This document shows, one piece after another, positions 1-6,731 of a DNA stretch of 10,567 nt. Origin of the DNA: Hyphomicrobiales bacterium (GTDB taxonomy: Bacteria; Pseudomonadota; Alphaproteobacteria; Rhizobiales; Kaistiaceae); the NCBI GenBank assembly GCA_017305815.1, contig JAFKJZ010000535.1:1462-12028 (forward strand). The letters run 5' to 3'. Below the pieces are notes generated by a model. That model made no database searches. It saw only the letters and a list, made by a program, of their open reading frames with translations, and was not told the origin of the DNA. Every line of letters begins with the position of its first letter. Position 1 is the first letter of the stretch. Both the position numbers and the translations under genes were made by a program.

Positions 1-1
1 G

Positions 2-394
2 CGGGCGCTGCTCCGCGAGTTGGCCGGTTGCCCGCATGTCGTCATGCAGCGCAAGCGCGTGTCGCAGGCGGCGATCTGGCGGGGCTATGCGCGCCATCCC
101 TTCGTCCTGAGCGCGATCGGCCACGGCCTCGACTGCCACCGTACCTGGGAGGCGCTGATGCTGGGTTCGATCGTCATCACGCGGACATCGCCGCTCGATC
201 CGCTCTTCGCCGGGCTACCGGTGGTCATCGTGGACGACTGGGCGGAGGTCCGCGATCCCGCCAGTCTCGCGCGCTGGACCAAGCTTCATGCGCCGCTCGC
301 CCGGCCGGAGGTGCTGCGTGACCGGCTCAGGCCGGTCGAATACCTGGCGCCGCTGCGGGCCGCGCTTCGCGCGGTCGAGCCGACCTCCGCCTGA
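2..394 (+). CDS. Exostosin-like (GT47-type) glycosyltransferase, C-terminal end, 5' truncated
   Basis: The reading frame is open from the left edge of the window and ends at TGA 392-394, so only about the last 130 residues are present and the true start lies outside. The visible part holds the block FVLSAIGHGLDCHRTWEAL followed by a hydrophobic strand and SPLDPLFAGLPVVIVDDW. Together these match the C-terminal nucleotide-sugar-binding half of exostosin/GT47-like bacterial proteins, where a glycine-rich loop, an invariant D-C-H-R-x-W-E stretch and the SPLDPLYEGLPVVIV motif occur in this order. The role is inferred to be transfer of a sugar to a surface polysaccharide; donor and acceptor cannot be told. 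A symmetrical hairpin starts six bases after the stop. Many homologues are annotated only as hypothetical proteins, so the family call is moderate and the substrate unknown. Confidence 0.6.
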   Translation, partial: RALLRELAGCPHVVMQRKRVSQAAIWRGYARHPFVLSAIGHGLDCHRTWEALMLGSIVITRTSPLDPLFAGLPVVIVDDWAEVRDPASLARWTKLHAPLARPEVLRDRLRPVEYLAPLRAALRAVEPTSA

Positions 395-400
395 AACGAA

Positions 401-425
401 AATGGCCGGGACGAGCCCGGCCATT
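401..425. terminator. Bidirectional hairpin terminator between convergent genes
   Basis: A perfect 10-bp stem AATGGCCGGG / CCCGGCCATT with loop ACGAG lies between the glycosyltransferase stop (394) and the IalB-family stop (468, opposite strand). The stem has A-T pairs at its base, so each strand ends in a short T-containing stretch, but there is no long T run. It probably serves both convergent genes. Confidence 0.65.
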
Positions 426-467
426 CGAAACGTGTCTGCTTGCCCGCGCATTGCGGGCCGGGCGTCA

Positions 468-983
468 TCAAGGGCAGTTCTTGGCGAGCGCGTCGAGCGA
501 GGCCGAGATGCCGGAGAGCGAGTAGCTGTCGGTCGTCTGCGTGCCGCGGCGCGACGTGCCGCTGACGGACATCGAATGCCCCTTCTTCAGGGCCGCGATC
601 AGCGCCGTCTCCTGCGCCGCGTTCTCGATCCAGGCGCCGTCGTCCTTGGTGAACATCGAGAACTTCTGGCCGTCGATGTCGACCGTCAGCTTCGAGCCTT
701 CCTTGAACGGGTATCCGATGATGACGGAAACTTCGCTGCGGACATTCTCCGCCGGACGCGCCGTCACCATGAAATAGGCGGGGTCGCGGTTCAGTCCCTG
801 CGGCGCCTGCGTCTTCGGCTGCGAGGCCGCATAGCAGACCTTCCCACGCGAATCGGAATAGGCGTAGGAGCTCCAGTCCTTGAAGGTGCCGATGCGTTTC
901 GGGGTCTGCGCCGCCGCAGTTCCCGCGAAGCCGAACACGGCACCCATGAGGAGCGCTGCCGTTGCGATCCTTTTTCCGTTCAT
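468..983 (-). CDS. IalB-family (invasion-associated locus B) periplasmic protein
   Basis: This 171-residue protein starts at ATG 981-983, with a purine-rich site (GGTGGGAAG) just upstream. Residues 1-25 form a classic signal peptide: positive MNGKR, a hydrophobic core, and an A-A-A cleavage site before Q26. The mature part begins with the family hallmark F-K-D-W-S-S-Y (residues 34-40). It has a Cys at 50 and a C-terminal Cys at 170, the pair expected to form a disulfide in this family, and the conserved segment SVIIGYPFKEGSKLTVDIDG. IalB was named for its role in Bartonella erythrocyte invasion, but most alphaproteobacteria carry several copies with no known invasion role, so here it is best called an exported envelope protein of unknown function. 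A longer in-frame start at 1034 would bury the signal peptide. Two TGA triplets lie in tandem at the stop. It seems to be a single-gene unit. Confidence 0.85.
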   Translation of the reverse strand: MNGKRIATAALLMGAVFGFAGTAAAQTPKRIGTFKDWSSYAYSDSRGKVCYAASQPKTQAPQGLNRDPAYFMVTARPAENVRSEVSVIIGYPFKEGSKLTVDIDGQKFSMFTKDDGAWIENAAQETALIAALKKGHSMSVSGTSRRGTQTTDSYSLSGISASLDALAKNCP

Positions 984-1018
984 ATTCTTCCCACCAAATT
1001 TGCCAGAAAACGATCGGG

Positions 1019-1037
1019 CGGGTGGATCCGTCACCCG
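1019..1037. other. Inverted repeat in the IalB-family gene leader
   Basis: CGGGTG (1019-1024) and CACCCG (1032-1037) form a perfect 6-bp inverted repeat with a 7-base centre, 36 bases upstream of the IalB-family ATG. It could be an operator or a 5'-UTR hairpin. I found no convincing -35/-10 pair around it, so its role is open. Confidence 0.3.
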
Positions 1038-1195
1038 AACAATTGCCTCAAAACTGCGCGGGTTCCGTTAACAATTCATGAACCACACCGTGTCGTATGC
1101 CGGCCAGACAGTCGAATGAGAAGAAGGTGCGGCCAATGGGGCGAGAGTGTGGCCTCGGCGGCCGGACGGCGCGCTGAAGCCGGGCGTCGAGCCGC

Positions 1196-1579
1196 TCAGG
1201 CCGCCGCTTCCGCGGCGAGCGCCCGCTTCGCGGCCTCGTAGTGGGCCGGCTTCAGATGAGCGCGCAGCAGCGTCAGGGCCGTCATCAGCACGGTGGCGTC
1301 GTCGGCGAAGCCTATGCCGACCAGAAAGTCGGGGACGGCGTCGATCGGCAGGACGAAATAGGCCAGCGCCGCGATCAGCGTCGCCCGCACTCGAATCGGC
1401 GTGGCGCTGTCGAAGGCGCAAAAATAGGCGGCTGCCACGTCCTCGGCGAAGGGAATGTGGCGCGCGGCCGAACGAAGCGTCTTCCAGAAGTCGCGGCGAA
1501 CCGTCTCGGCGCGGGCCGAATCGTCCCCCGCGTTCGCCTTTCCACGGCCCAGAATGTCGCCAAATCGGATCTTTGCCAT
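1196..1579 (-). CDS. YkvA / DUF1232 family protein
   Basis: This 127-residue protein has the DUF1232 signature at about residues 73-98: a hydrophobic helix, then Y-F-V-L-P-I-D-A-V-P-D-F, then the glycine-containing GIGFADDATVL. Family members are small proteins with one or two short hydrophobic helices; their biochemical function is not established. The chosen start is ATG at 1577-1579 (MAKIRFGDILG), with a weak GACGAGG site upstream. An ATG at 1645 adds 22 residues without a ribosome-binding site and is less likely. The N-terminal 30 residues are charged and probably cytoplasmic. The gene lies between phaR and the IalB-family gene on the same strand, but the gaps (173 and 212 bases) do not suggest an operon. 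Confidence 0.85.
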   Translation of the reverse strand: MAKIRFGDILGRGKANAGDDSARAETVRRDFWKTLRSAARHIPFAEDVAAAYFCAFDSATPIRVRATLIAALAYFVLPIDAVPDFLVGIGFADDATVLMTALTLLRAHLKPAHYEAAKRALAAEAAA

Positions 1580-1702
1580 AGCGCAACGCCTCGTCGGCCC
1601 GGGGGAAGGACAGCGAAACATTCGCGATCCGGCCAGGGTCCGCATCCATTTAGGAATTGCCGGGGCGCTCTACAACGAATCGCTTTCCAAGGATCGCATG
1701 CG

Positions 1703-1725
1703 CCGGCCGCAGGGCGGGCGGCCGG
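1703..1725 (-). terminator. Possible phaR terminator hairpin (no T tract)
   Basis: CCGGCCGC (1703-1710) pairs with GCGGCCGG (1718-1725) around a 7-base loop, 28 bases downstream of the phaR stop. The 8-bp all-GC stem is very stable, but on the minus strand it is followed by GCGCATGCG rather than a T run, so intrinsic termination is uncertain. Confidence 0.3.
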
Positions 1726-1752
1726 ACGGGGGCATGGACCTTGCTGGCGGGC

Positions 1753-2364
1753 TCAGCCCTTCTCGGCCAGCTTCTCGATCTTCTTCTGCATCTCGTCGAG
1801 CTGGCGCTTCAGCATGTCGAACTCGCCGGCGTCGCGCTCGGCCGGCTTCGCCTCGGGCCGCGCTTCGCCCTTGCCGTTGCCGCGCTCCGGCGCCGGAGTC
1901 GGCTCGGGGCGTCCGCCGCTGAAGGGCAGGAACATGCGCATCGCCTGCTCGAACATCTCGGTGTTGCGGCGGACCGTGTCCTCGATCGCCGTGAAGGCGC
2001 CCGGGCCGAAGGCATTGGCCATCTGGCCGCGCAGCTTGTCCTGGTCGCGGGTCAGGCTGTCGATGGTGAAGTCGAGATAGGTCGGAACCAGGTTCTGCAT
2101 CGAATCGCCATAGAAGCGGATCAGCTGGCGCAGGAAGGTGATCGGCAGCAGATTCTGCCCCTTGTTCTCCTGCTCGAAGATGATCTGCGTCAGCACCGAA
2201 CGGGTGATGTCGTCGCCCGACTTGGCGTCGAAAACCACGAAATCCTCGCCCGCCTTCACCATGCTCGCGAGGTCTTCGAGCGTCACATAGGTCGAGGTGC
2301 CGGTGTTGTAGAGCCGGCGGTTCGCATATTTCTTGATCGTGGTCGGTTCTTTTTCCTTGGTCAT
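1753..2364 (-). CDS. phaR: PhaR, polyhydroxyalkanoate synthesis repressor
   Basis: This 203-residue regulator matches PhaR of alphaproteobacteria. The N-terminal PHB/PHA accumulation DNA-binding domain covers about residues 9-70, beginning I-K-K-Y-A-N-R-R-L-Y-N-T and containing TSTYVTLEDLA and ITRSVLTQIIFEQE. The PHB_acc segment follows at about 72-105 (LPITFLRQLIRFYGDSMQ). A Pro/Glu/Lys-rich linker (about 150-180) leads to a short C-terminal coiled coil (MLKRQLDEMQKKIEKLAEKG). In known systems PhaR binds TGC-rich operators before phasin and pha genes and leaves DNA when it binds nascent PHB granules. The start is ATG 2362-2364 with GGGGAG six bases upstream. The gene is divergent from phaA across 263 bases that contain such operators, which fits control of both phaA and itself. 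Confidence 0.95.
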   Translation of the reverse strand: MTKEKEPTTIKKYANRRLYNTGTSTYVTLEDLASMVKAGEDFVVFDAKSGDDITRSVLTQIIFEQENKGQNLLPITFLRQLIRFYGDSMQNLVPTYLDFTIDSLTRDQDKLRGQMANAFGPGAFTAIEDTVRRNTEMFEQAMRMFLPFSGGRPEPTPAPERGNGKGEARPEAKPAERDAGEFDMLKRQLDEMQKKIEKLAEKG

Positions 2365-2449
2365 GTCAGCTCCCCTCGTCCCTCTTGCTGATTGTCCGGG
2401 CGACGCGCCTCTGCGCGGTTTTCTTGCAACCTGCCTCTCAAGAAGCACC

Positions 2450-2478
2450 ACGATAGGAGCTTTCTCGGAATCCACCAA
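2450..2478 (-). promoter_or_regulatory. Weak candidate phaR promoter
   Basis: Read on the minus strand, TTGGTG (2478-2473), a 17-base spacer and TATCGT (2455-2450) match the sigma-70 boxes at three and four of six positions. It lies 86 bases before the phaR ATG and just inside the operator region, so PhaR bound at 2490-2536 would sit upstream of it. The match is weak and the call is tentative. Confidence 0.25.
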
Positions 2479-2489
2479 ATTGATTTGTG

Positions 2490-2536
2490 CGCTGCATTGT
2501 CAGGCCGATGCTGCGCAATCGCTGCATTGCAGCAAT
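2490..2536. promoter_or_regulatory. Putative PhaR operator cluster (TGC/GCA palindromes)
   Basis: The perfect palindrome GCTGCATTGCAGC (2521-2533) contains CTGC-N3-GCAG, the form described for PhaR binding sites in Paracoccus and Rhodobacter. It overlaps a second perfect palindrome, ATTGC-A-GCAAT (2526-2536). The half CGCTGCATTG (2520-2529) is repeated exactly at 2490-2499, 30 bases away, or about three helical turns. TGCGCA (2512-2517) is a further TGC palindrome between them. The cluster lies between divergent phaR and phaA, as expected for control of both. Confidence 0.65.
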
Positions 2537-2555
2537 GTCGCCGCGTCAGCCTCGA

Positions 2556-2584
2556 TTGACAGCCTTCCTCCGCGAGGCTCTGAT
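2556..2584 (+). promoter_or_regulatory. Candidate sigma-70 promoter of phaAB
   Basis: A perfect -35 box TTGACA (2556-2561) is followed after 17 bases by TCTGAT (2579-2584), which matches the -10 consensus at four of six positions. The start point would be near 2591, leaving a leader of about 37 bases before the phaA ATG. The PhaR operator cluster ends 19 bases upstream of the -35 box. Confidence 0.55.
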
Positions 2585-2627
2585 TGTTTCAACCGGCAGT
2601 CGCCGCAGTTTGATTGAGGAAAGCATC

Positions 2628-3809
2628 ATGGCTTCAGAAACCGACATCGTCATCGCCGCCGCCACGCGCACCGCGGTCGGGTCGTTCAATGGCGCTTTCG
2701 CCAACGTGCCGGCCCATGAACTCGGCGCCGCCGTGGTCAAGGCGGTGCTGGAGCAGGGCAAGACCGAACCCGAGGCGGTCAGCGAGCTGATCTTCGGCCA
2801 GGTGCTGACGGCCGCGCAGGGCCAGAACCCGGCGCGCCAGGCCTCGATGCTGGCCGGCCTGCCGAAGGAGACCACCGCCTGGGGGCTCAACCAGGTCTGC
2901 GGCTCGGGCCTGCGCTCCGTCGCGCTCGGCATGCAGCAGATCGCGACCGGCGACGCCTCGATCATCGTCGCCGGCGGCCAGGAATCGATGTCGCTCGCCC
3001 CGCATGCCGCGCATCTGCGCGCCGGCACCAAGATGGGCGACCTCGCCATGGTCGACACCATGATCAAGGACGGCCTGTGGGACGCCTTCAACGGCTACCA
3101 CATGGGCGTCACGGCCGAGAACGTCGCGCGCGAGTTCCAGATCAGCCGCGAGCAGCAGGACGCCTTCGCCACCGCCTCGCAGAACAAGGCCGAGGCGGCG
3201 CAGAAGGCCGGCCGGTTCAAGGACGAGATCACGCCCTTCACGATCTCGACCCGCAAGGGCGACATCATCGTCGACCAGGACGAATATATCCGCGCCGGCG
3301 CGACGCTGGAGGCGGCCGCCAAGCTGCGCCCGGCCTTTGCCAAGGACGGCACGGTCACGGCCGGCAATGCGTCCGGTCTCAACGACGGCGCCGCGGCGCT
3401 GCTGCTGATGACGGCGGCGGAAGCGGCGAAGCGCGGCGTCACGCCGCTGGCGCGCATCGCCTCCTGGGCTACGGCCGGCGTCGATCCCGCCGTGATGGGA
3501 ACCGGCCCGATCCCCGCCTCGAAGAAGGCGCTGCAGAAGGCCGGCTGGTCGGTCGAGGACCTCGACCTGATCGAGGCGAACGAGGCCTTTGCGGCACAGG
3601 CCTGCGCCGTCAACCAGGGCCTCGGCTGGGACACCTCGAAGGTCAACGTCAATGGCGGCGCCATTGCCATCGGCCACCCGATCGGCGCGTCGGGTGCCCG
3701 CATCCTCGTCACGCTGCTGCACGAGATGGCCCGCCGCGACGCCAAGAAGGGACTGGCGACGCTCTGCATCGGTGGTGGAATGGGAATTGCTCTGACCGTC
3801 GAGCGCTAA
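2628..3809 (+). CDS. phaA: PhaA, acetyl-CoA acetyltransferase (beta-ketothiolase)
   Basis: This 393-residue protein has the usual length of biosynthetic thiolases. It condenses two acetyl-CoA into acetoacetyl-CoA, the first step of PHB synthesis, in the cytoplasm. Catalytic residues are in place: nucleophile Cys91 in N-Q-V-C-G-S-G-L, His350 in [17 protein letters not shown], and Cys380 in LCIGGGMG. The N-terminal [14 protein letters not shown] and the GQNPARQA segment are also typical. The start is ATG 2628-2630, with GAGGAAAG seven bases before it; the frame stays open 47 codons upstream but that part is the control region. phaB follows after 58 bases on the same strand, so the two are probably cotranscribed. 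Unlike its partner, phaA shows no lesion. A catabolic thiolase is possible in principle, but the phaR/phaB context makes the biosynthetic role much likelier. Confidence 0.96.
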   Translation: MASETDIVIAAATRTAVGSFNGAFANVPAHELGAAVVKAVLEQGKTEPEAVSELIFGQVLTAAQGQNPARQASMLAGLPKETTAWGLNQVCGSGLRSVALGMQQIATGDASIIVAGGQESMSLAPHAAHLRAGTKMGDLAMVDTMIKDGLWDAFNGYHMGVTAENVAREFQISREQQDAFATASQNKAEAAQKAGRFKDEITPFTISTRKGDIIVDQDEYIRAGATLEAAAKLRPAFAKDGTVTAGNASGLNDGAAALLLMTAAEAAKRGVTPLARIASWATAGVDPAVMGTGPIPASKKALQKAGWSVEDLDLIEANEAFAAQACAVNQGLGWDTSKVNVNGGAIAIGHPIGASGARILVTLLHEMARRDAKKGLATLCIGGGMGIALTVER

Positions 3810-3867
3810 CGCTTCGGCGGATTTCATCGAGGACCGGAACTCAACCGGTCGCTTCAGGGAGGAACAC

Positions 3868-4596
3868 ATGGGGAAAGTCGCCCTGGTTACCGGCGGCACG
3901 CGCGGCATTGGCGCGGCCATCGCAAGGGGTCTGCAGGCTGCCGGATACACGGTGGCGGCCAGCTTCGCCGGCAATGTCGAGAAGGCGCATGCCTTCCAGG
4001 CGGAGACGGGCATTCCGGTGTTCCAGTGGGACGTGAGCGACGCGGAGGCCTGCGAAGCGGGCGTCCGCGCGGTCGAACTGGCGGTCGGGCCGATCGACAT
4101 CCTGGTCAACAATGCCGGCATCACGCGCGACGGCTGGTTCCACAAGATGGACCAGGCGCAGTGGTCGAGCGTGATGCGGACCAATCTCGATTCGATGTTC
4201 ACCATGACCCGGCCCGTGATCGAGGGCATGCGCGAGCGCGGCTTCGGCCGCATCGTTAACATCTCGTCGATCAACGCGCAGTAGGGCCAGCTCGGTCAGG
4301 TCAACTACGCCACGGCCAAGGCCGGCGTCATCGGCTTCACCAAGGCCTTGGCGCTCGAGAACGCCCGCAAGGGCATCACCGTCAACTGCGTCTGTCCGGG
4401 CTATGTCGACACCGACATGGTGATGGCGGTGCCGCCGAAGGTGATGGAAGGCATTCTGGGCCAGATCCCCATCGGTCGCATCGGCAAGGCCGACGAGATC
4501 GCGGCGCTGGTGACCTATCTCGCCTCCGACGCCTCGGCCTTCATGACCGGCGCGGTGCTGACCATCAATGGCGGCCAGTACATGGCGAATGGCTGA
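3868..4596 (+). pseudogene. phaB: PhaB, acetoacetyl-CoA reductase, interrupted by in-frame TAG (codon 139)
   Basis: The gene encodes a classical short-chain dehydrogenase of 242 codons before its TGA, the normal PhaB length, which reduces acetoacetyl-CoA to (R)-3-hydroxybutyryl-CoA with NADPH. The Rossmann motif TGGTRGIG (8-15), NNAG (81-84), catalytic Ser134 in NISSIN, Y147-x3-K151 and PGY are all present in one frame. Codon 139 (4282-4284) is TAG. PhaB proteins usually have Lys there (INGQKGQ), so a single A-to-T change in AAG explains it. The frame continues cleanly to 4596, so there is no indel. Translation stopping at 139 would lose Tyr and Lys and give an inactive protein; the downstream part has no good start with a ribosome-binding site. 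AGGGAGGA (3856-3863) precedes ATG 3868. Sequencing error, recent mutation and amber suppression cannot be separated here. Confidence 0.9.
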
Positions 4597-4645
4597 GCGG
4601 AGAATGGCTGACCGCCTTCCGGCTTGGGCGGGCGGTTGATACGAG

Positions 4646-4680
4646 AAAGGCCGGTGCGGAGCACCGGCCTTTTCTTTTCT
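4646..4680. terminator. Strong intrinsic terminator after phaAB, shared with the NYN gene
   Basis: A perfect 12-bp stem AAAGGCCGGTGC / GCACCGGCCTTT closes on a GGA loop (4646-4672) and is followed by TCTTTTCT on the plus strand. It lies 50 bases after the phaB stop and 25 bases past the end of the opposing NYN gene. The A-T pairs at the stem base give the minus strand a terminal TTT too, so it likely stops both convergent units. Confidence 0.88.
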
Positions 4681-4704
4681 GGAACCTTCCCGCGCCGGGT
4701 TCGC

Positions 4705-6584
4705 TCAGCGGCCGGGCTTCCGGTTCTGGCTGTAGGCGGCGAGGATGCGCTGGATCTCGTCGCCGATGTCGCCGTCGTCGGGGACCTCCTGGAGGAGGTT
4801 CTGCGGCGGGGCGGCGGGCTCCGGCTGCGCCGCAATCCGGGCGGGTGCGCGGGTCTGGGCCCGTGGCGGGGTCGAACGCTGCGGCTGCCGCGGCTCGGTC
4901 TCCGCGGGCGCCTGCGCTTCCGTCTGGCTGCCATCATCAACCAGGACATCGACCGCCTGGGCGATCGCGGCGAGGATCGAGCTCTCGATCGGATCGCGCC
5001 GGTCGACCTCGTCCTCGGCGGTGGCCGGGGCGGCGCTGCGGCGCGCGGGCGGACGAACGGCGATCGGATTGACGGTGCCGCTGCGCGGCGCCGCCGGCCG
5101 CGGCTGGGCCGGACGCGACGCCGGCTCCTCGACCGGCTCCGGCTGGGCGGGGCGGGCGACGCGCGCACGCGGCGGCGCGATGTTGGAACGGGCGGTCGGC
5201 TGGGGCGAGGAAATCTCCGCCAGAAGCGATTCCGGGTCGACCTGGCTCCGGCGCGGCGCCGGTTCGGGCGCCGGGGCTGGCGCCTCGACCTTCACTTCCG
5301 TGCGCAGCACCGCCTGCGGCGGCGATGGCGGCGTGGCGACGACCGCAGCGGCCGGCTGCACGACGGGGCGCGGCGCCTTCTCGACCGGCGCGGCTGCCGC
5401 CGTGGCCTCGTCCCCGGGCTCCGGGGCCGGCTCGACGATGGCGCGGACCTGGATCGGCCGGGCCGGCGGCTGCATCGTCGCCGAGATCGGCTGCAGGCTG
5501 ATCGGGCGTGCCTCGCGCGGCGCCGCCTGGGGAGCGGCCGGCTGGGCCAGCGGCTGCGCCGACAGACGGGAAGCCGACACGGGCGAAGGCGAAACAGGCG
5601 CCGGTGAAACCGAAGGCGTCGGCGCGGGCTGCGGCGCGAAGACCGGGGCGGCCGGGATCGGCGGCTGCGTTGCCGGTCTCGCGGCCGACGATCCAGGTGC
5701 TGATCAGCGTCTCCATGCCCTCGTCGATCTCGACGCCGGCGTTGCGGGCGAGATAGAGCACCTGCTCCTTGAAGGCCTCGGCGAGCTTTTCAGGGCTGTC
5801 GCTGGTCGAAAAGACATGGCCCTTCAGAGCCAGGCCCTTGACGACGAACGCGATCTGCCGGCGCGAGGCATTGCGGCCATTGGCCGAGAGCCGGGCGGCG
5901 ACGTTCTCCGCCGTGGTCTGGAAGTGATAGCCGTTCTCGGCGACTTCGCGCGTCAGCGCACGGAAGAGTTCGCCATACACGCGCGGCGCGAACAGTGGGA
6001 CGTTGGTCGCCTGGTGGATGCGGCGGGCGAGGCCCGCCAGTCCGTCGCGCTCGCCGCCATTCGGCCGCTGCGCGTTTTCCTCTTCGGCGTCTTCCGTCGC
6101 TTCCGGTGTCTCGGCGTCGGCAGTGGGCGCCAGCAGCGCGATCAGGGCCTGCTCGTCGATGGCGCCGTCGGCGATGGCGCGGTAGCCGGCCGAGGTGGTC
6201 AGCGTCGTGTAGATCGAGGTGGCGCGGTTATAGGAGCGCAGCCGGAAGATCACCGGCGTCAGGTCCGAATCCGCCGACAGCAGGATGAATTCCTCGAAGC
6301 CGGTCTGGTGCGCCAGCGCGTCGATCGTGTCGAGAACCATGTGGATCTCGGCCGAGTTGCGCTCGCGGCCGGGCAGCGGCGGGCAATCGACGATCTGGAA
6401 GCCCTGACCGGTAAAGGCGGCGCGCGCCTTGCCGAGCAGCTTCGGATCGGCATAGCAGCGCCGCATCGAGCCAGACGCCGGGGCGCAGCGCGAAACGCCG
6501 CGCCATGCCGGGGTCCCGGGCGCGAAGGCTGAGGTAGAGGCTGTCATAGTCGACGAAGAGAACGCTCTTGATTGGGGCCGTCAT
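4705..6584 (-). pseudogene. NYN (LabA-like PIN) domain protein, broken by two frameshifts
   Basis: Three frames must be joined to read this protein. Frame A starts at ATG 6582-6584 (AGGA seven bases before it) and gives about 40 residues, MTAPIKSVLFVDYDSLYLSL onward. Frame B begins near 6463 (RRCYADPK) and runs to about 5669. Frame C runs from about 5667 to TGA 4705-4707. The joined product is about 625 residues. Metal-binding acidic residues of the NYN nuclease fold are present: D12 and D14 in F-V-D-Y-D, NSAEI (about 76-80) with an Asp in HMVLDTID, and LSADSDLTP (about 102-110). A helical domain with YGELFRAL and SRRQIAFVVKGL follows and may be a winged-helix (LOTUS-like) module; that is uncertain. 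The tail of about 320 residues is Pro/Ala/Arg rich and probably disordered. NYN proteins are thought to cut RNA; the target here is unknown. Each break acts as one extra base, or a 3n+2 deletion. Confidence 0.8.
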
Positions 6585-6731
6585 GACCTATTCCTGCGGT
6601 GCACCAACGTCATCCCCCCACTCCGATCGCAGACCCAAGCCGTCGCCCCAACGGCGCAAGCACCTTAACGGGCGATCTCTGATTTGGCGATGGCGCTTCG
6701 CCACTCTCGGTAAAGAATGGCGGTTTTCCCC

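Noticed and set aside
288..1241. Open frame (317 codons) on the plus strand opposite the IalB-family gene
   Set aside because: Arg-rich shadow; the minus strand has a clean signal peptide and the IalB-family pattern.
2634..4274. Long open frame (546 codons) on the minus strand opposite phaA and phaB
   Set aside because: It is an antisense shadow of high-GC coding sequence; its translation is low-complexity, matches no family I know, and the plus strand holds clear PhaA and PhaB motifs.
4282..4284. Genome-wide recoding of TAG, for example as pyrrolysine or by a variant code
   Set aside because: Only one gene shows it, the methyltransferase uses TAG as its natural stop, and no pyl gene or suppressor tRNA is in the window.
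4348..4596. Separate 82-codon gene formed by the 3' part of phaB
   Set aside because: It would have to start at a TTG with no ribosome-binding site, in the middle of a helix of the reductase fold; it is the remainder of interrupted phaB.
4745..6532. Long open frame (595 codons) on the plus strand opposite the NYN gene
   Set aside because: It is Gly/Arg/Ala-rich with no recognisable domain and no ribosome-binding site; the minus strand carries the NYN motifs.
6585..6731. Regulatory RNA or promoter in the gap between the NYN gene and the cupin gene
   Set aside because: I saw only a weak TGGCG-CTT-CGCCA hairpin and no convincing -35/-10 pair, so nothing specific can be claimed for these 147 bases.
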